Source: Spirodela intermedia (lineage: Eukaryota > Streptophyta > Magnoliopsida > Alismatales > Araceae). From it: a DNA stretch of 64,000 nt. The notes beneath the pieces are model-generated. The model did no database searches, had not been told where the DNA came from, and saw only the letters and a program-made list of their open reading frames with translations. Positions within the stretch are counted from its first letter, which is position 1, and every line of letters starts with the position of its first letter. Location: contig LR746264.1 of NCBI GenBank assembly GCA_902729315.2, positions 6,535,878 through 6,599,877 of the forward strand, written 5' to 3'. Positions 60,158 to 64,000 of the stretch are shown in pieces. A program made the translations under genes and the position numbers.

Positions 60158-63100
60158 ATGTCTTTGGAGAAGCTCACGTCTGAGGGGGAGCACCGATATG
60201 TAAAGATGCTGGGGGAGCCAACGATCCAGTCCTCCCATTCTATACGGCTGCAGGGGTTGGATCAGGAACGGATTTTTGAAGAACTGCCCAAGGCCACGAT
60301 CGTGTCGGTGTCGAGGCCCGATGTTAGCGACATCAGCCCCTTGCTTCTCTCCTACACCATCGAATTCCGCTATAAGCAGGTTCGTGTCTACTTCTGTTTT
60401 TTGGATTTTTATTTTCTTGTGCCATTTGCAGTTTGATAATTTCGGATCGGAGGCACAGTGCCTCTGCATGGGAGACTTTTAATTAAAAAAACTATCTTGT
60501 TATATGCAGTTTTTTTCAGGGAATATCCTTAATGCCCTCAATTTTTGCATGTCTAAGATTTAGTAATGTTGATCACTCTGGAGTTATTCGTCGGCTGTCA
60601 CTAGTGATTAAGTTCTTGAATGCCCCTCCAAATTAGATTTTTGAAACGAAGTAATGGAGACACGGAAATGTGATGTCCTTTGCTAACTTACCAGTAATGT
60701 GCTCATCTTTTGTTAGAAGGATCGAAAGGCATATTATCCATGGAAGTGTGCCATTTGATTTGAATAATAAAAAAGAGAATGATGATTGCCTCTCAGTATA
60801 ATCTATTTTTATGGGTGTCGGTTCTTAAATTATAACCTTCCATTCAATGAGACAGAAATTGCAGATGGGTTTTACTTCTGTTGCAATTTTTGTTGCTGAC
60901 TTTTGCACTTTTGTTTTTGACTGATGGAACCTAACGTGAGTATTTTGCCCCTGTAAAATCGAATTACCTATCTGGTTCTTTGATGGTTGATTCGGAGTCT
61001 TTATCCTGCTGATCTGGAGTTCGCTCTTCCTCAACCTTTTCCATTTCACCTTCTAGATAAAAGAACACACAGGAAGGGTCTTTGATGATCTCAAATGGCA
61101 ATGGTTATCCGTAACCTATTTTTTCTATGTCATATTTTCTGAAGTTACAATTTAGTTTTTTTGTGATTGAATCATTTTATACTGATAACGTTTGGATCAA
61201 CCAATCATTTAATCTCAAGAGTTTGAAATCAGAGCAACAGAACATTCGTGTTTATTTGTCTTTTCTGATTTTTTTGTATCACCTCTTTTTTATTTAAGTT
61301 GATAAATATTTTGGAAAGTTTTCGTTCTGACTTGGCCATTCCTATCAACTAGTTTAAATGGCGGTTACTGAAGAAAGCATCACAAGTTTTCTATCTGCAT
61401 TTCGCATTGAAGAAACGTGCAATTATTGAAGAATTACATGAGAAACAAGAGCAGGTATGCATTGTTTTTACTTTTGCTTATCTTGGTTTCCCTGTGGACC
61501 ACGCAAATCATCTTAACATTGCTTTTTGGGTTGTGGCATTCATGCAGAATTTCTTTCTATTGTGAGCTCATATTACCTTTCAAGGTTGTTCTTTGGGCTG
61601 AAATTGTAACATTGGTTTCTCCTCATTTATAAATTGTATGACAGGTTAAAGAATGGCTTCAAAACATGGGGATAGGAGAGCATACCGCTGTAACACAGGA
61701 TGATGATGAACCTGATGATGATGTTGTTCCCTTGCATCATGAAGAAAGCTTTTCTTTTAAAAGCAGGTAAATAAACTCACCTCCGTTCTCATGATATCTA
61801 TCCATTTTTCCTTTTCCTTAGACAAAAACCACTATGTTGTAAACTAAGCGCTTAGATAAATGTATTGACAAACCGTACATTTGGAAAATCATGCTTACAA
61901 ACTAAGCGTCTTTTTCTCAGGTTCAAAGGGCACCCTACCTAGCCTTAATGAATTTAACTACCTTTTGCTGTGTATCTCACAACGAACTCTTTCCGATGAA
62001 TTTTCTCCATTTTTAATTAAATATATGATTTATTAATTGTTAAACTATTTCTTTATGCATATCTCATGATCAAACGAGCAATATATCATAAATAATCAGC
62101 TTATATCACATACAAATGCCAACACACCATCCTACTGATGTATTAGCTATTCTGAAGAATAGTTTAGAAGTGAAATATTATTAAGGATTTTGAATACAGC
62201 TGAAATATGTAAATGAAAGAGCAAGTATCCTAATCTATTAGATCTGGTTATACTATGTTCATGTAGCTAAGCTAAAGTGATTTTTTTTTTTGTGTGAGAT
62301 ATGGCTTGCAATATTGCATTAGCGTTTATAAGGGATGGGTCAGACAGACACCTGAAACCCTTTAAGCTGAATCAACTATAATGTCAACCCTCGCAGAAAA
62401 CAGACAATTGATCACACTCCTGAAAAATTCCATTCAACGTAGTTCTCTTTTCGTGCATGGATTCGTTTGGGTGTTTTGGTTTGAGGGCATGTGTGTGTTT
62501 ATTTTGAGGGAAGATCGCTATCATTCTTTTTCTGAATGAACATCATCAACTTTGAAGCGTGTATGCCCTATCAATTTTGAAAAAGTACTATTTTTTTATA
62601 GAATTATTTTATAATCAATGAGCAGGGATGCAGAAGAGCTATGTAGATCTAAATTAAACTAATTTATTTGTTGCAGAAATGTTCCTTCTAGTGCTGCTTT
62701 ACCCATCATTCGTCCAGCGCTTGGAAGACAACATTCTATCTCTGATAGGGCAAAGGTTGCCATGCAAGGATATCTAAATCATTTCTTGGGGAACTTGGAC
62801 ATCGTTAACTCACGAGAGGTATGATGTTTGATCTTTTATTGTATTAGTTTCTAGAAGAAGAGGAGAAATTTTCATTTCTCTCTGTATCATCGAGGAAGCT
62901 GTATAATACATAAACATAACAAAATTCTCAACATGTCTCCCTCTGTAAGCATCAAGAACCTCATCTCTCTGATGCGGTTCATATAATGCAGCAGCTTGGA
63001 AAAGACAGATGTTGCTGACAGTGAAGCACAACACTTCACATATAGCCTCTTTATCCAAGTCAAATACCCTATTGGCTATGTGATCCCACGGCATAAAATG

Positions 63101-64000
63101 TTTCAAGGGTGGAGTCTGTGATTAAGCTCCTAAGCAATTTGGAATCTCTAAAAGCGAACCATATTGAATTTATCGAGACATGTGCACCCGGTAGGTGTAT
63201 GCTATGTCTGGTTCGCTTCAACGCAACCAACCCCCCCATCCCCCCTAAAAAATAAAATAAAAAAACAAAAACAAAAAAAGAGAGTAAAAAAGGAAAGAAA
63301 CTAAAATCGCAACAGGACCATAAATTAAAGCAGAAGGACTTCTATCATATCTTATCAGATTCTGCACTATGTATGGTTTCCAATAAGAAATCCGGAAAGT
63401 TTTGTCTAATTTAAAGATTCCTGCTTTGAATAATTGATAGATGATATTTCTGAAATGAACACTATCCGTTTATCCATCGCTCAGTTATATGGAGAATGTA
63501 CTGCTGCTACCTGCCATTGTTTTCATGATTTTGAGACTCGAACTTTAACTTGGGTGCGGGATAGAGATCCTTGAATTTTTTATGGTTGCTTGGAAAAACA
63601 CAGGTCTGATATTTGAGAATTTATGTCATCCGAACCAGGGAAGTTGTGTGTATCATTGGCTTTCATGCTTTTGACTGCATTAGACCCACTTGACCTTGTG
63701 TGTAAATACACAGCTGAGTAAGTCTCAAGTTGTAATTTCACTAGTTGAGCACTTCTATCATCATATACCTTTATTTGAAAGTCGTTTATAAAATGATGAC
63801 TGTAGTGTTCCACCTCAAAGTTGAGGAACCCAAAAGTTCATAGGTTGCAACAAATTATTCAGGCTTTTTAGATCTTTATGGTAAAATATTTGTTTTTAAT
63901 GCTCACCATTAGTAAATTATTGGCATGATATTAGTCGGGATTAATCATCTGATAGTTATACATTGTATTGGAAGCAAAAATTTTGCTTATCTACTTGTAC
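60158..64000 (+). CDS. Phospholipase D zeta (PX-PH type), N-terminal part, cut by window end
   Basis: Four exons are visible: 60158-60379, 61353-61454, 61645-61766 and 62677-62818, encoding 196 residues in phase. After a variable start (MSLEKLTSEGEHRYVKMLGE), the sequence follows Arabidopsis PLD zeta 1 and 2 closely: RIFEELPKATIVSVSRPDVS, LLLSYTIEFRYKQFKWRLLK, LHFALKKRAIIEELHEKQEQ, VKEWLQNMGIGEH, VPSSAALPIIRP and AMQGYLNHFLGNLDIVNSRE. This is the PX domain and the linker toward the PH domain; the PH and both HKD catalytic motifs lie beyond the window. The enzyme hydrolyses phosphatidylcholine to phosphatidic acid, and in plants the zeta class works in root growth, vesicle traffic and phosphate starvation. 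The fourth intron starts at 62819 with GTATGA and has no acceptor with the expected next exon before 64000, so it exceeds 1.18 kb. Confidence 0.93.

Noticed and set aside
62810-63106. 98-codon minus-strand frame inside the PLD zeta intron
   Set aside because: No recognised domain, overlaps the end of a confirmed exon, and composition is that of intron sequence.
1-64000. tRNA, rRNA or other structured RNA genes
   Set aside because: I looked for typical tRNA arms and B-box-like text and saw nothing convincing; a dedicated covariance search was not possible.

Overview
The window is nuclear DNA from a flowering plant, most likely a monocot. The families found (P-class PPR, group VII ERF, ROP-interactive CRIB protein, ATL RING finger, PHS1, PMEI-pectinesterase, CYP706-type P450, PLD zeta) are plant-type, genes have GT-AG introns, and several coding regions are very GC-rich inside AT-rich spacers, as in many commelinid monocots. 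The species cannot be read from the sequence. All exon models were built by hand from splice motifs, reading phase and recalled family sequences; none has transcript support.

Layout. 1-2.2 kb: a CRIB/RIC gene (minus). 4.2-6.4 kb: an intronless EMB2745-like PPR gene (plus). 8.2-20.1 kb: a ten-exon TBC RabGAP gene (minus) whose second intron holds ten near-identical 196-bp tandem repeats. 21.5-22.3 kb: a group VII ERF with the MCGG N-degron (plus), divergent from the RabGAP gene. 23.4-25.2 kb: a two-exon PMEI-pectinesterase (plus). 26.1-30.2 kb: a six-exon Ser/Arg-rich protein (plus). 30.5-31.2 kb: an uncharacterised acidic protein (plus). 31.3-35.5 kb: the complete eleven-exon PHS1 kinase-phosphatase (minus). 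36.8-37.7 kb: an ATL RING-H2 ligase (minus). 39.6-40.3 kb: an uncharacterised two-exon basic protein (plus).

40.3-49.6 kb is mostly AT-rich and gene-free. 49.7-51.4 kb holds a CYP706-like P450 interrupted by one in-frame TAG. 51.4-54.8 kb is repeat and transposon debris, including a Ty1-copia fossil and a diverged direct duplication. 55.8-59.2 kb encodes an eight-exon TPR-like protein (plus). From 60.2 kb to the window edge lie the first four exons of a PLD zeta (PX-PH phospholipase D) gene (plus).

These genes do not form an operon or an evident cluster. Several act in related processes: ROP effector signalling (RIC), membrane traffic and lipid signalling (TBC GAP, PLD zeta), microtubule control (PHS1), cell wall (pectinesterase) and oxygen sensing (ERF-VII). 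Their adjacency is probably chance. I did not find a convincing new multi-gene system. The most unusual features are the homogeneous intronic 196-bp array, an apparent tandem splice donor giving PHS1 two possible N-termini, the single nonsense codon in an otherwise intact P450, and a 21-codon upstream ORF whose stop directly abuts the RIC start codon.
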